A stretch of 48,178 nt of DNA from Bacillota bacterium (GCA_023411395.1 JAEYOV010000059.1:1-48178), one strand, 5' to 3'. Counted from the first letter of the stretch, positions 35,387 to 44,151 are shown. Made by a program: numbers and translations. The notes: generated from the letters alone by a model not told the origin.

Positions 35387-36973
35387 CTATTTGTCCATCA
35401 AAGCTGCCTGATACTTGGCATAAGGCTGCATGGGCCCGGCACAGCCCACCACGTATTCCGTGACCTCCATGGTTGCGCCGCCGTCTTCAAAGGTGAACCT
35501 GTATTCCTCGTGGTACGGCTCCTCCACGTACTGCCAGTCGATGATGAAGGTATTGTTCCCCTCCCAGCGGCCTTTCAGCGCCACGCCCTGGTAGGGGGGA
35601 TACCACACCAGCGTGCCAAGCTGCTTCACGTTGGATACGCGGTATATGCCGTCCAGGCCCACCGGCAGTGAAATCTTTCTGCCCTGCTGCGCAATATTCA
35701 GCGTGCAGGTATCCGTGCCGTCAAACGTCAGGGAAAAGCTTGAAATAAATGCGTTCATCCCGAAGGTCTTTCCGCTGATGCGCGCGGCGGTTTCAGGCAG
35801 GGGAGCCACGGGCTCTGGCGCGGGATTTTCGATTTCCTTCAGGCGGGCCGCCAGCTCCTGGACGGCTTCTTCATTGGCAGGCAGTGCTGCCTTGGATTTT
35901 GCGGCGGGGACGACAAAATCGCTCATCAGCTTTACCGGCTGATAAGTTTCGGAATAATTGATGCCGCTGGTGAACACGGCGACCATATCATATTCCGGCA
36001 GGATGTATATGAACTGCCCGGCAAAGCCGTCGGCCCGAAAGCCCCCGAAGGGATTCATCCAGAACTGGTAGCCGTAATCGTCGCCCCTCGTTTCGCCCCA
36101 GTATCCTTCGATATGCTTTTGCGTTGCCGTTTCCACCCATTCCGAGGGCACGATCTGCTTTTTGTTCCAGGCGCCCTTGTGCAAAATCATATACCCGAAC
36201 TTCGCCATGTCCATGGGGGTAATGCGCAATCCCCACCCGCCGGTGTGGATGCCCTCCTGCGACCTTTCCCAGGCATAGCCGCGGATACCCAGGGGATCAA
36301 ACAGCTTCTCCCTGGCGTATGCCTCCACCTCCCTGCCTGTTGCTTTTTTTAAAATGGCGGCCAGCAGGTGCGACGCGCCGCTGTCATACAAAAACCGCGT
36401 TCCCGGCTTGAAGGAAAAGGACAGATCGAAAAAGGTTTGCGGCCAGTTGCGGCTGCCGTATACCGCGTCCACGGAATCGGCGGTATGCCCGGCCGACATG
36501 GTCAGTATATTTTCAAGCGTGATGTCTTTGGTACCCAGGCTGTTTTCCGGCATCGTAAGGTCCGGGAAGATGTCCGTGATCTTTTGGTCTGCCCCTTGCA
36601 GCTTCCCTTCCGCGATGGCGATGCCAATCAGCGTGGATGTGAAGCTCTTTGTGGCCGAAAACAGATCGTGGCGCGTATCCCTGTGAAAGGGATGGAAGTA
36701 CGCCTCGCAGACCAGATAGCCGTTGCGGATGAGCAGCACGCTGTGGATTGGCACCTTTTCGGCCTTTACGGTATCAAGCATTTTCACAAGCAGCGCCGAA
36801 TCCATCCCCTGCTCCTCCGGGGTGGAGGTTCGAAAGGCACCCGCGGGATAATACGTATCCCCAGGCTGATTCTCGGGGGAGCCCTTATTCTCGCCAGCAG
36901 TGTCACAGCCGCCAAGGGAGAAGGCAAGAAGCATCTGCGAAACCAGCAGGAAAGCGGCAAGGCTTTTCTTCAT
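35387..36973 (-). CDS. Serine beta-lactamase-like lipoprotein (class C/esterase type)
   Basis: A 528-aa secreted serine hydrolase. The lipobox LGGC places the lipid cysteine at C23. Catalytic SATK (S106, K109) and the YDS motif near residue 196 define the beta-lactamase/DD-peptidase/esterase fold (about 55-360). A C-terminal beta-rich domain (about 400-520) of unknown role follows. The family also includes D-aminopeptidases and carboxylesterases, so antibiotic resistance should not be assumed. AAGGAGG lies 7 nt before the ATG. Its promoter is at 37069-37097. It is notable as the only protein in the window with a clear lipobox. Confidence 0.9.
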   Translation of the reverse strand: MKKSLAAFLLVSQMLLAFSLGGCDTAGENKGSPENQPGDTYYPAGAFRTSTPEEQGMDSALLVKMLDTVKAEKVPIHSVLLIRNGYLVCEAYFHPFHRDTRHDLFSATKSFTSTLIGIAIAEGKLQGADQKITDIFPDLTMPENSLGTKDITLENILTMSAGHTADSVDAVYGSRNWPQTFFDLSFSFKPGTRFLYDSGASHLLAAILKKATGREVEAYAREKLFDPLGIRGYAWERSQEGIHTGGWGLRITPMDMAKFGYMILHKGAWNKKQIVPSEWVETATQKHIEGYWGETRGDDYGYQFWMNPFGGFRADGFAGQFIYILPEYDMVAVFTSGINYSETYQPVKLMSDFVVPAAKSKAALPANEEAVQELAARLKEIENPAPEPVAPLPETAARISGKTFGMNAFISSFSLTFDGTDTCTLNIAQQGRKISLPVGLDGIYRVSNVKQLGTLVWYPPYQGVALKGRWEGNNTFIIDWQYVEEPYHEEYRFTFEDGGATMEVTEYVVGCAGPMQPYAKYQAALMDK

Positions 36974-37068
36974 GGAAGTTCCTCCTTGAATGCGGTCATG
37001 TATGCACCGCCTGCTTTATGGCCGGCGCTGTTATGGAAAAGAGGGAGAAGCACACTTGGATCATGCAC

Positions 37069-37097
37069 AGCATAGCAGGCCATTTTTTCCCTGTCAA
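37069..37097 (-). promoter_or_regulatory. Promoter of the serine-hydrolase lipoprotein gene
   Basis: Minus strand TTGACA (37097-37092), 17-bp spacer, TATGCT (37074-37069), about 95 nt upstream of the start codon. Confidence 0.82.
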
Positions 37098-37134
37098 GCC
37101 AGATGCTGCTTCTTTATACAGGAATATTTTCACT

Positions 37135-37162
37135 TGGCGTATGGATAGATTATCCATCGCCA
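37135..37162. promoter_or_regulatory. Palindrome upstream of the PstS-like gene
   Basis: TGGCG(T)ATGGATA and TATCCATCGCCA pair over 12 bp with one bulged T and a 3-nt centre, 51 bp before the PstS-like start codon. Candidate operator or 5'-UTR hairpin. Confidence 0.5.
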
Positions 37163-37213
37163 GGCGTTTGTTTTATATATGCGGCAGGAAACTTTCAGCA
37201 GGGAGGAAACGGT

Positions 37214-38281
37214 ATGAAAAAGTTGGCGGGGGTACTGGCCTTGGCGCTGTGCGCATCACTGTTCATTGGCGCGGTTACGGCGCTGGGCTCAGGCTCGTGG
37301 GGGCAGATCAACCAGGATTTGAAAAGGCCGGAGGACTGGCGTCAAATTGTGGCGGAAAGCCCCTTCCGCCTGGGAGAAAAGGTACAAATTGGTTCAGCCG
37401 GCGGCCAAATGCTGTATGAAGTGAAGTTCGGCACCTATCCCAGCATCGACGGGTCCACCGTTTCCGTACCCATGGTGATGGAGTTTGCCCGTCAGCATTT
37501 GCTGCTTCCGGAGGAGGAGGTGAAGGGCTTTTCCTTCCTCTCCACCACCCATACGGCCTATGAGCACCTGATTTTGCGTAAGCCCAACGGCTCTGCCATG
37601 CTCCCTTCCCAGTCCGCGGCGATGGACGAAAGCCACCCGGTGGATCTGATCATCGCCACGGAGCCGTCGGATGAGGAACTGACTTTGGCCGCGGAAAATG
37701 GCGTGACGCTCGTTAAAAAACCGGTGTGCTACGATGCCTTCGTGTTCATCACCCACAAGGATAATTCTGTCGGAAACCTGACCGTGGAACAGATTCAAAA
37801 AATCTATACCGGGGAGGTCGCCGACTGGAGCGAAGTGGGCGGCCCGAATGGAAAGATACTGGCCTACCAGCGGAGCAAGAACTCCGGCAGCCAGACGGCC
37901 ATGGAAAACCTGGTGATGAAGGGGCTGCCTCTAACCGCCGCGCAGCCCAACTACGTCACCGGCGATATGGAAGGGCTTGTAAGGCAGGTGGGGGATTATG
38001 AAAACGGACCTCACAGCCTGGGCTATACCTACAAGTTTTATATCGATACCCTCTACAAGAGCGACGCCATCAAGGTGCTTTCCATCAATGGCGTTGCGCC
38101 CACCCCTGAAAATCTTCGCAGCGGCGCATACCCCTTCACCACCAATTACTATGGAGTGATACGCGAAGGGGAGGAGAATGCTGCCGGCGGCCTGTTCCTT
38201 GACTGGATGCTATCGGAGGAAGGCCAAAAGTGCATCGCCCAGGCGGGTTATATTCCCATGATGGAGCTGCCCCCGCAATGA
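37214..38281 (+). CDS. PstS-like periplasmic-binding-fold protein, orphan
   Basis: A 355-aa secreted protein; signal peptide 1-24 without a proper lipobox. GGGAGG precedes the ATG by 7 nt. The fold resembles phosphate-binding PstS: DLIIATEPSDEEL, FITHKDNSVGNLTVEQIQKIYTGEVADW and YQRSKNSGSQTAM correspond to the ligand loops of that family (ITKDNPV...IYTGEITNW...R..GSGT). No PstCAB or PhoU genes are nearby. Instead an LRR/SH3 protein follows after 17 bp, suggesting a surface or sensing role rather than plain phosphate import. Confidence 0.88.
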   Translation: MKKLAGVLALALCASLFIGAVTALGSGSWGQINQDLKRPEDWRQIVAESPFRLGEKVQIGSAGGQMLYEVKFGTYPSIDGSTVSVPMVMEFARQHLLLPEEEVKGFSFLSTTHTAYEHLILRKPNGSAMLPSQSAAMDESHPVDLIIATEPSDEELTLAAENGVTLVKKPVCYDAFVFITHKDNSVGNLTVEQIQKIYTGEVADWSEVGGPNGKILAYQRSKNSGSQTAMENLVMKGLPLTAAQPNYVTGDMEGLVRQVGDYENGPHSLGYTYKFYIDTLYKSDAIKVLSINGVAPTPENLRSGAYPFTTNYYGVIREGEENAAGGLFLDWMLSEEGQKCIAQAGYIPMMELPPQ

Positions 38282-38298
38282 GGAAGGAAGACGGAAAA

Positions 38299-40857
38299 AT
38301 GCGCAGGCTGTATCTTTGCGCGCTGCTTTGCGCCCTGGTTTTTTTGTGCTTGCTTGCCCAGACGGCACGGGCTGAAATGGTGTCACTGGGCGGCATCGTG
38401 TACGAGCTGAAAGACGGATACGCCTTCCTGGCCGGCTTTGAAGAAGGGATGGAATCCATCACTGTCCATTCCACGGTGAACGGATATCCGGTGCTGTATG
38501 GTGCAGCGGAAAGGGAGGTTGGGGAATCGCAGGCAAAAGAGGTGGTCATCGCCGAAGGCGAGACCGGCATGAACATCTCTGCTTTGTTGTCCTTATGCCC
38601 AAAGGCGGAAAGGATCATCCTGCCCGCCACGCTGTTGGAAGCGAGCGCGTATGCGGCGCATCTATGCAAAAACCTGAAGGAGTTCGTGGTGCCCGGCAAT
38701 AATTCCGCCTTGACTGCCATCGACGGGGTACTCTTCAGCAAGGATGGCAAAACGCTCCTCTGCTTTCCTGAAGGCCGGGGCGGCCATTACGATATCCCCC
38801 AGGGCACAACCGGCATCGGGATGTATGCCTTCGGGGCCTGCGAGCAGCTTATAAGCCTGACGGTACCGGAAGGCGTTACGGCGATCGGGGAGCTTTCGCT
38901 TTCCAGCGCACGCGGTTTGGAGCGGATTTTCATTCCCGCATCCGTATCCATGATCGAAACGCGTTCGCTGCCCCAGTCGGGAGCGCTTGTCCGCCTGGAT
39001 GTGGCTCATGAGAACGCCTGGTATCAAAGCGCCGGCGGGGTGCTCTATACCAAGGACGGCGGAACGCTGATCTATTTTCCGCCCGGCAAAGGCGGCCATT
39101 TTGACGTTCGCCAGGGCACAAGGATCATCGGGCAGAACGCCTTTGGGTATAATGAGGTGCTGGAGAGCGTTTCGGTCCCCCAGGGTGTTACGGCGCTGGA
39201 GGAAGCCGCGTTTTGCAGTGCCCGGGGGCTTCGGCAAATTTCCCTCCCCGCCTCCCTGACGGAGATCAAGGAAAATGCGCTGCCCCGCGGCAACGCATTC
39301 ATGCATGTGGAAGTGGATCCTGGCAACCTCAAATACCAAAGCATCGGCGGGGCGCTGTATGAAAGGGAAGGCACGACGCTTTTGGTCTATCCCGCGGGCC
39401 GGACAGGCCATTGCGATATCGCCCAGGGTACTCTGGCCATCGCGCCGGGCGCGTTCGGGTACAATAGCGAAATGACGTGCGTGACAGTTCCGGAGGGGGT
39501 CACAATCCTCCCGGATTATTTGTTTTCGGGTGCGGCCGGGCTTGAAGAAATATATCTTCCTGTCTCCCTTCAGGAGATAGGGGAAGGAGCGCTGCCCGAT
39601 TATGGAAAACTGAAACACATCGAGGTAAATCCGGGCAACAAGCGGTATAGAAGCATCGGCGGCGTGCTCTTTGAGGGGGAGGAGTTAATCTTCTATCCTC
39701 CCGCCCACGGTATTTCCTATGATGTGCCGCCGGGCACAAAGTGCATTCGTGACTATGCCTTTCAGGGCCGTGAAATGCTGGAGACCATTTCCATCCCCCG
39801 GAGTGTGACGGAGATCGGGGTCAGGATGTTTTCCGGCTGTACGGCCCTTGCCCGGGTATCCCTGCCCATCACCCTTACAAGCATCGGCCGGTCGGCTTTT
39901 GAAAATTGCATCGTCCTTTCCGGCATCACTCTGCCGCCCGGCCTTGTCACGCTGGAGGCAGGAGCGTTTTACAACTGCCCCTCCCTTGCCGCAATCACGA
40001 TCCCTGAAAGCGTCAGGGAGATGGGGACCTACGTGTTCAACGGCCACAGCCCGGATTTTGTTTTGTATGCAGCCCAGGGCTCTGCCGGCTATTGGCATGC
40101 CTGGGAGTACAATCTCCCCTGGGCGGAGCCGGGGGGCACGCCGGGAACAGTCAAGCCCGTGGGCAGGCAAACACAGTCCGCCGTGGTCAACAACGCAAGC
40201 AATCAGGAGCTTTTGAACCTTTACGCAAAACCTCAAAAAAGCGCCGGGAGCCTTGGCAGGTATCCCAACGGGACCACGGTGCAGGTGCTGGACACTGCAA
40301 ACGATTGGGCACATGTGCAGCTATATGGGGCGGAAGGGTATATGCCTTTGAAATCCCTGATGCTTACCGACAGGTTCAACGACTTGAGGCGCATTACCTG
40401 GGGCAGGAAACGGCAGGAGATGGCGGAGCCCTTGCGGCTGTATGCCGGGGCCTTGGAGGAGGCGCCGTCAGAATGGATCGTGGAGGATGTATCCATGCGC
40501 ATCCTGGATACGGTGGGCGTTTGGTACCATGTTCTGGTTCAGGGGCGGGAGGGGTATGTGCCGGTGCAGAACCTTTATGTGGCTCACAGCCAGCAGCGTG
40601 GTTATGACGATTTTGATCTTTTCTATTCTGTCGTTGCCAACCCCGATCTCCATGACCGGCTGCACCTGCGCCGCGAGCCCTCCACCCAAAGCCAGTCCCT
40701 GGGCCGGTATTTCAACGGCACGCAGGTGGAAGTCATCGAATATACCCAGGACGGCTGGGCCCATGTGCGCGTGGACGGCAAGGAAGGGTATATGATGGTC
40801 CAGTATTTGCTGCCCATCAACTGGGGCGGAGAGCAAAGCCTGTGGGGGAATGGCTGA
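38299..40857 (+). CDS. Secreted BspA-type leucine-rich repeat protein with SH3 domains
   Basis: 852 aa. Signal peptide 1-25 (cut after ARA). Residues 128-620 carry BspA/LRR_5 repeats (LTVPEGVTAIGE, SIPRSVTEIG, YNCPSLAAITIPESV) organised into four larger units of about 103 residues, each opening with IGGVL-type and GGHYDI..GT-type strands. Three SH3-like domains close the protein (about 640-690, 710-762, 785-840; e.g. LGRYFNGTQVEVIEYTQDGWAHVRVDGKEGYM). No transmembrane or sorting signal is present; the SH3 domains probably bind the wall. Start 38299 follows AGGAAGG; an ATG at 38278 overlapping the PstS-like stop is the alternative. Likely adhesin or polymer-binding protein. Confidence 0.88.
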   Translation: MRRLYLCALLCALVFLCLLAQTARAEMVSLGGIVYELKDGYAFLAGFEEGMESITVHSTVNGYPVLYGAAEREVGESQAKEVVIAEGETGMNISALLSLCPKAERIILPATLLEASAYAAHLCKNLKEFVVPGNNSALTAIDGVLFSKDGKTLLCFPEGRGGHYDIPQGTTGIGMYAFGACEQLISLTVPEGVTAIGELSLSSARGLERIFIPASVSMIETRSLPQSGALVRLDVAHENAWYQSAGGVLYTKDGGTLIYFPPGKGGHFDVRQGTRIIGQNAFGYNEVLESVSVPQGVTALEEAAFCSARGLRQISLPASLTEIKENALPRGNAFMHVEVDPGNLKYQSIGGALYEREGTTLLVYPAGRTGHCDIAQGTLAIAPGAFGYNSEMTCVTVPEGVTILPDYLFSGAAGLEEIYLPVSLQEIGEGALPDYGKLKHIEVNPGNKRYRSIGGVLFEGEELIFYPPAHGISYDVPPGTKCIRDYAFQGREMLETISIPRSVTEIGVRMFSGCTALARVSLPITLTSIGRSAFENCIVLSGITLPPGLVTLEAGAFYNCPSLAAITIPESVREMGTYVFNGHSPDFVLYAAQGSAGYWHAWEYNLPWAEPGGTPGTVKPVGRQTQSAVVNNASNQELLNLYAKPQKSAGSLGRYPNGTTVQVLDTANDWAHVQLYGAEGYMPLKSLMLTDRFNDLRRITWGRKRQEMAEPLRLYAGALEEAPSEWIVEDVSMRILDTVGVWYHVLVQGREGYVPVQNLYVAHSQQRGYDDFDLFYSVVANPDLHDRLHLRREPSTQSQSLGRYFNGTQVEVIEYTQDGWAHVRVDGKEGYMMVQYLLPINWGGEQSLWGNG

Positions 40858-40969
40858 TGGAAAGATAAAAGGCGCAATGGCCGGGGTGCAATATACAAAA
40901 GCACAAAGGGGAGTGTTTATAACAAATTGCGCTTGTTACAACCTTTTTGTTTTCTGCCTGGAAGCTTTC

Positions 40970-41080
40970 CGGAGAGAGGTGAGTGAGCCGAGCGCCGCCA
41001 GTGGCGGATGAAGTGAGGCGAAGGAATCAAGCGAAACGAGCATTGCGAGCGGCAGCGAAGCAATGCGATGATTGAGCTTG
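40970..41080. other. Purine-rich quasi-repetitive intergenic stretch
   Basis: About 110 bp built from recurring GAGYGA/GCGAAGC-like words, containing short hairpins (CCGCCAGTGGCGG at about 40995-41007; CATTGC/GCAATG at 41041-41065). No ORF is supported. It could be a structured RNA or a degenerate dispersed repeat. Confidence 0.45.
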
Positions 41081-41085
41081 CGGTA

Positions 41086-41124
41086 GGGGAGGCCCCTTTT
41101 TCAAAAGGGGCCTCCCCGCTCTTT
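41086..41124 (+). terminator. Terminator downstream of the LRR protein gene
   Basis: Perfect 15-bp stem GGGGAGGCCCCTTTT/AAAAGGGGCCTCCCC with a 2-nt gap, then GCTCTTTT on the plus strand. It also separates the convergent peptidase gene. Confidence 0.85.
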
Positions 41125-41136
41125 TCATGGTTGCCT

Positions 41137-42237
41137 TCAGGGCAGCAGCGCCAGCATCAGCCGCTCCGCCAGCGTCACTTTGAAATCAATATCCTTCAGG
41201 GACGCGTATTCCTTTATGGTATGCATTCCGTCTCCCTGAAGCCCCAGGCCGTCCAGCACAGGGATGCCGGCCAGGCCAGCGATGGCGATGTCGCCCGCCC
41301 CGCCGGTGCTTTCGGCGGTGAGGGTAACGCCGTATTCCGCGGCGATGCTTTGGGCCAGCTTCACCAGCGCCATGCTTTGCTCCGTGGCCTTGAGCGCCGG
41401 ATGGGTATTGCCGAAGGTCACTTCCGTGGTGGTGCCGGGGATGCCGGGCTTTTGGCAAATGGCAAGGAGATTGTCCATCAGCTCCTGCCGGTAGCCTTGG
41501 TCATAATAGCGGAATTCGCCCCGGGCTTCCGCTTCGTCCGCCACCACGTTTTCCGCCGTGCCGCCCTGCAAAACGCCGATGTTCACGGAGATGTCGCGGC
41601 TGTCGTCCCGAAGCGTGTAAATGCCGCTGATCCTTGCGCAAAGCGCCTGCACGGCGCTGGCGCATTTCAAATAATCCGCCCCGGAATGGCCCCGGATGCC
41701 CGTGCAGCGCACCGTAAAGGCGGTAACGCCCTTCCTTTCACAGGTAAGCGCGCCGCCCTTGCGGGCAGGCTCAAAGCTGAGGGCCGCAAAGGATTTTTGA
41801 GCGGTTTCCAGAATGACGGGCCCGCTTTCGGGGGAGCCCACTTCCTCATCCGGGTTCAAAATGACCTTGACCGTATACTTTTTGGGGTCCACCTTGGGCA
41901 GTACGTTTTTGAGCGCATGGAGCATCACGGCGATGCCGCCCTTCATGTCGCATACGCCGGACCCGCGGGCAATTTCGCCCTCGATGCAAAAAGGCTGGCA
42001 TTCGGCGACGGGGAATACCGTGTCCATATGCCCCATCAGCATCAGTTGCTTTTCCCCGCGGCCGAAGGAACACGCCACCGCCGGGCCCATGCTTGTGCCG
42101 GGGATCAGCCTTGTTGCCATGCCCAGGCTTTCAAAATCCGCGGCGATCACGCGGGCCAGGGCTGCCACATCCGCTGTGTCCAGCGTGCCGCTGGGCATGG
42201 ATACATACTTTTTCAAGGTTTCCAATACGCTTTGCAT
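41137..42237 (-). CDS. M20 family metallopeptidase (carboxypeptidase G2-like)
   Basis: A 366-aa cytoplasmic zinc peptidase. Metal and catalytic residues are visible: H70 and D72 (GHMDTVFP), D97 (GVCDMKGG), E131/E132 (NPDEEVGS), followed by the dimerisation domain and the closing H near DGLGLQGDGMHT. Start chosen at 42237 with AAAGG 9 nt upstream, 19 bp after the dehydrogenase stop codon. The CPG2 branch releases C-terminal glutamate or hydrolyses dipeptides and N-acyl amino acids. It ends the operon binding protein, 2-hydroxyacid dehydrogenase, peptidase, so it may supply the amino acid handled by the neighbours. Confidence 0.92.
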   Translation of the reverse strand: MQSVLETLKKYVSMPSGTLDTADVAALARVIAADFESLGMATRLIPGTSMGPAVACSFGRGEKQLMLMGHMDTVFPVAECQPFCIEGEIARGSGVCDMKGGIAVMLHALKNVLPKVDPKKYTVKVILNPDEEVGSPESGPVILETAQKSFAALSFEPARKGGALTCERKGVTAFTVRCTGIRGHSGADYLKCASAVQALCARISGIYTLRDDSRDISVNIGVLQGGTAENVVADEAEARGEFRYYDQGYRQELMDNLLAICQKPGIPGTTTEVTFGNTHPALKATEQSMALVKLAQSIAAEYGVTLTAESTGGAGDIAIAGLAGIPVLDGLGLQGDGMHTIKEYASLKDIDFKVTLAERLMLALLP

Positions 42238-42256
42238 ATACGTCATCCTTTGCGCT

Positions 42257-43183
42257 TTATTGAGCCTCTTTGGGGAAATGACTCTTGAGCACCTGAAAGC
42301 TGCGGGCAAGCGCCTGGCGCTCCGCCACAGTCAGTTCAAGCTCCGGCAGGGGCACGGCTCCCGTTTTGCCAACCCGGCATGGCACGCTGGCGTACACATT
42401 TTCCCCGCCATAGGCGCCGCGCAGCATGACGGAGCAGGGGAGCATGGCCTGCTCATCCTGCAGTATGGCCCGGATCAGCCTTGCGGCGGCCGCGCCGATG
42501 CCAAACTCCGTGCAGCCCTTGCCCATCACGATATCCCAGCCGGCCGTGACCGTCTCCCGGCAGACGCTTTCAAAATCAACACCGGGGTGTGACGGCATTA
42601 TCTCCTTCAGGGGCAATCCGCCCACCGTGACGGTGCTGAGGGCCGGAACCTGGCTGTCGCCGTGCTCGCCCAGGCAGTAACCCTGGACGGAGGATACATC
42701 CGCTGAAAGCGCACGGGCAAGCCGGACCCGGAAACGGGCGGAATCCAGCGCCGTGCCCGTGCCGATGACGGTGAGGCCGGTCTTTTGCTGCATGTATTGG
42801 GCAATCACGTCGCAGGGGTTGGAAATGGAAACCAATATCCCATGAAAGCCGCAGCCAACAAGCCCCGCGGTCACGTCATCCGCCACATTCAGGGTGGGCT
42901 CCAGCTCCTTAAGCCTGTCGGAGCTTTCATAGCCCGTGGCACAGGCGCACATCACCGCAAGGTCCGCATCCCCGATTTGGTCATACCATCCTTCATAAAC
43001 ATGCACTGTGCTTGAATAATATGCAGTTGCATCCCGCAGGTCGGCGGCGTGGCCGCGGGCCTTTGCACGGTCCTTGTCCAGCAGCACAAATTCCCTGGCC
43101 AACCCCTGGCGGATGCATTCCGAGGCTACATGGCTGCCTACGTGGCCTGTGCCTAAGATGGCGATCTTGGCGGCTGTATGCAT
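42257..43183 (-). CDS. L-2-hydroxyacid dehydrogenase (LDH/MDH family)
   Basis: A 308-aa NAD-dependent oxidoreductase. Rossmann loop GTGHVGSHVA, N122 (SNPCDV), D147 and R150 (LDSARFR), catalytic H174 in GEHGDS: a full LDH catalytic set. The substrate loop reads CATGYESSDR; the usual discriminating residue (Gln in lactate, Arg in malate dehydrogenase) is apparently Gly, and the loop is unusual, so a branched or bulky 2-oxo acid (as for L-2-hydroxyisocaproate dehydrogenase) is a better guess than pyruvate. Start 43183 behind AAAGGAG. Lies between the amino-acid binding protein and the M20 peptidase. Confidence 0.9.
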   Translation of the reverse strand: MHTAAKIAILGTGHVGSHVASECIRQGLAREFVLLDKDRAKARGHAADLRDATAYYSSTVHVYEGWYDQIGDADLAVMCACATGYESSDRLKELEPTLNVADDVTAGLVGCGFHGILVSISNPCDVIAQYMQQKTGLTVIGTGTALDSARFRVRLARALSADVSSVQGYCLGEHGDSQVPALSTVTVGGLPLKEIMPSHPGVDFESVCRETVTAGWDIVMGKGCTEFGIGAAAARLIRAILQDEQAMLPCSVMLRGAYGGENVYASVPCRVGKTGAVPLPELELTVAERQALARSFQVLKSHFPKEAQ

Positions 43184-43214
43184 AGCTTGCTCCTTTGAAA
43201 AAAGATCCCACAGG

Positions 43215-43252
43215 AAAAGCTTGCCGCCGTAGAATGTATACGGCGGCAAGCT
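43215..43252 (-). terminator. Hairpin after the amino-acid binding-protein gene
   Basis: 14-bp stem 43218-43231/43239-43252 with a 7-nt loop; on the minus strand it is followed by TTTCC. Probably a partial terminator or mRNA stabiliser that raises binding-protein expression over the downstream dehydrogenase. Confidence 0.75.
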
Positions 43253-43272
43253 GCTGTTGCTATAGGTCTGCC

Positions 43273-44088
43273 TTACGGATTGGGGGCGGTTCCGGCGGCA
43301 AGCTGGGCATTCAGGGCGTTGGCGTCATTGATCCACTGCACGTACAGCCCGTTGTCGCCAATTACTTCCGCGATGGCCTCGTTGATGGCGGCCAGGAGTT
43401 CGCTCTCGCCCTTCACGACGGCCACAAGAGCGCCGGCGGGCGCGTAGTCGAAAGGAGTCTCGCAGATGGCCAGGTCGGGATTGTTTGCGACCAGGGGTTC
43501 GGCCACGACGGCGGCCAGGGCGATGCCATCAGCCTGCTTGGACTTGAGCAACAGGATGCCTTCATCGATTTGGGTGATCTGCGTCAGCGTGGACTCTGGC
43601 AGCTGCTCAGTGACCAGGGACTGCTGCAAGGACGCGTTCTGCGCGGCCACGGACTTGCCTTTGAAGTCAGCCAAGGTCTTGATGGTCTCGGCGTCTTCCT
43701 TGCGGATGACGATCAACTGGTTGCCATCGTTGAAGTAAGGATCGGAAAAATCCATGGAAACGGTGCGCTCTTCCTTGTAGGTGAGACCGGCGATGGCCAG
43801 GTCGGCGCTGCCGGTGCCAATGGCGGCCAGCACGGCGTCAAAGGTCATGGGCTGCACCACCAGTTCAACGCCAAGCTTGTCGGCGATATACTGGGCGAAG
43901 GTGATATCGGCGCCTACGGGGTTGCCGTTCAAATCCAGGAACTCATAGGGAGGGTAGTCGGGGGAGGTGGCGACGATGATCTTGCCATCGGCCTTGATCT
44001 TGTCCAGACGGTTGGCCGGTGTGGCAAAAGCGCCGGTGACTGTAAAGAGCATGGCCAGAACCATGGAGAATGCGAGCAGCTTTTTCAT
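43273..44088 (-). CDS. Amino-acid ABC transporter substrate-binding protein
   Basis: A 271-aa family 3 (SBP_bac_3) binding protein with signal peptide 1-23 (ends GAFA, no lipobox). Visible family signatures are ATSPDYPPYEFLDLNG, GADITFAQYIADKLGVELV, GSADLAIAGLTYKEER and FSDPYF. AAGGAGG precedes the ATG. Its permease and ATPase genes are not in the same operon but 2.5 kb away on the opposite strand (46631-48026), so the transporter is split over two divergent transcripts. Confidence 0.94.
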   Translation of the reverse strand: MKKLLAFSMVLAMLFTVTGAFATPANRLDKIKADGKIIVATSPDYPPYEFLDLNGNPVGADITFAQYIADKLGVELVVQPMTFDAVLAAIGTGSADLAIAGLTYKEERTVSMDFSDPYFNDGNQLIVIRKEDAETIKTLADFKGKSVAAQNASLQQSLVTEQLPESTLTQITQIDEGILLLKSKQADGIALAAVVAEPLVANNPDLAICETPFDYAPAGALVAVVKGESELLAAINEAIAEVIGDNGLYVQWINDANALNAQLAAGTAPNP

Positions 44089-44122
44089 AGAGATTTCCTC
44101 CTTGCGATCTTTGATGTGGCTC

Positions 44123-44151
44123 ATTGTATACCTGTGCAGAACAAATGTCAA
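44123..44151 (-). promoter_or_regulatory. Promoter of the amino-acid binding-protein operon
   Basis: Minus strand TTGACA (44151-44146), 17-bp spacer, TACAAT (44128-44123), about 35 nt upstream of the start codon. The divergent aminotransferase side shows only TATACT at 44281-44286 without a good -35. Confidence 0.88.

Noticed and set aside
35387..36973. Antibiotic-resistance beta-lactamase
   Set aside because: SATK and YDS motifs fit the broad class C/esterase fold; the long C-terminal domain and lipid anchor fit the general serine-hydrolase family better than a dedicated resistance enzyme.
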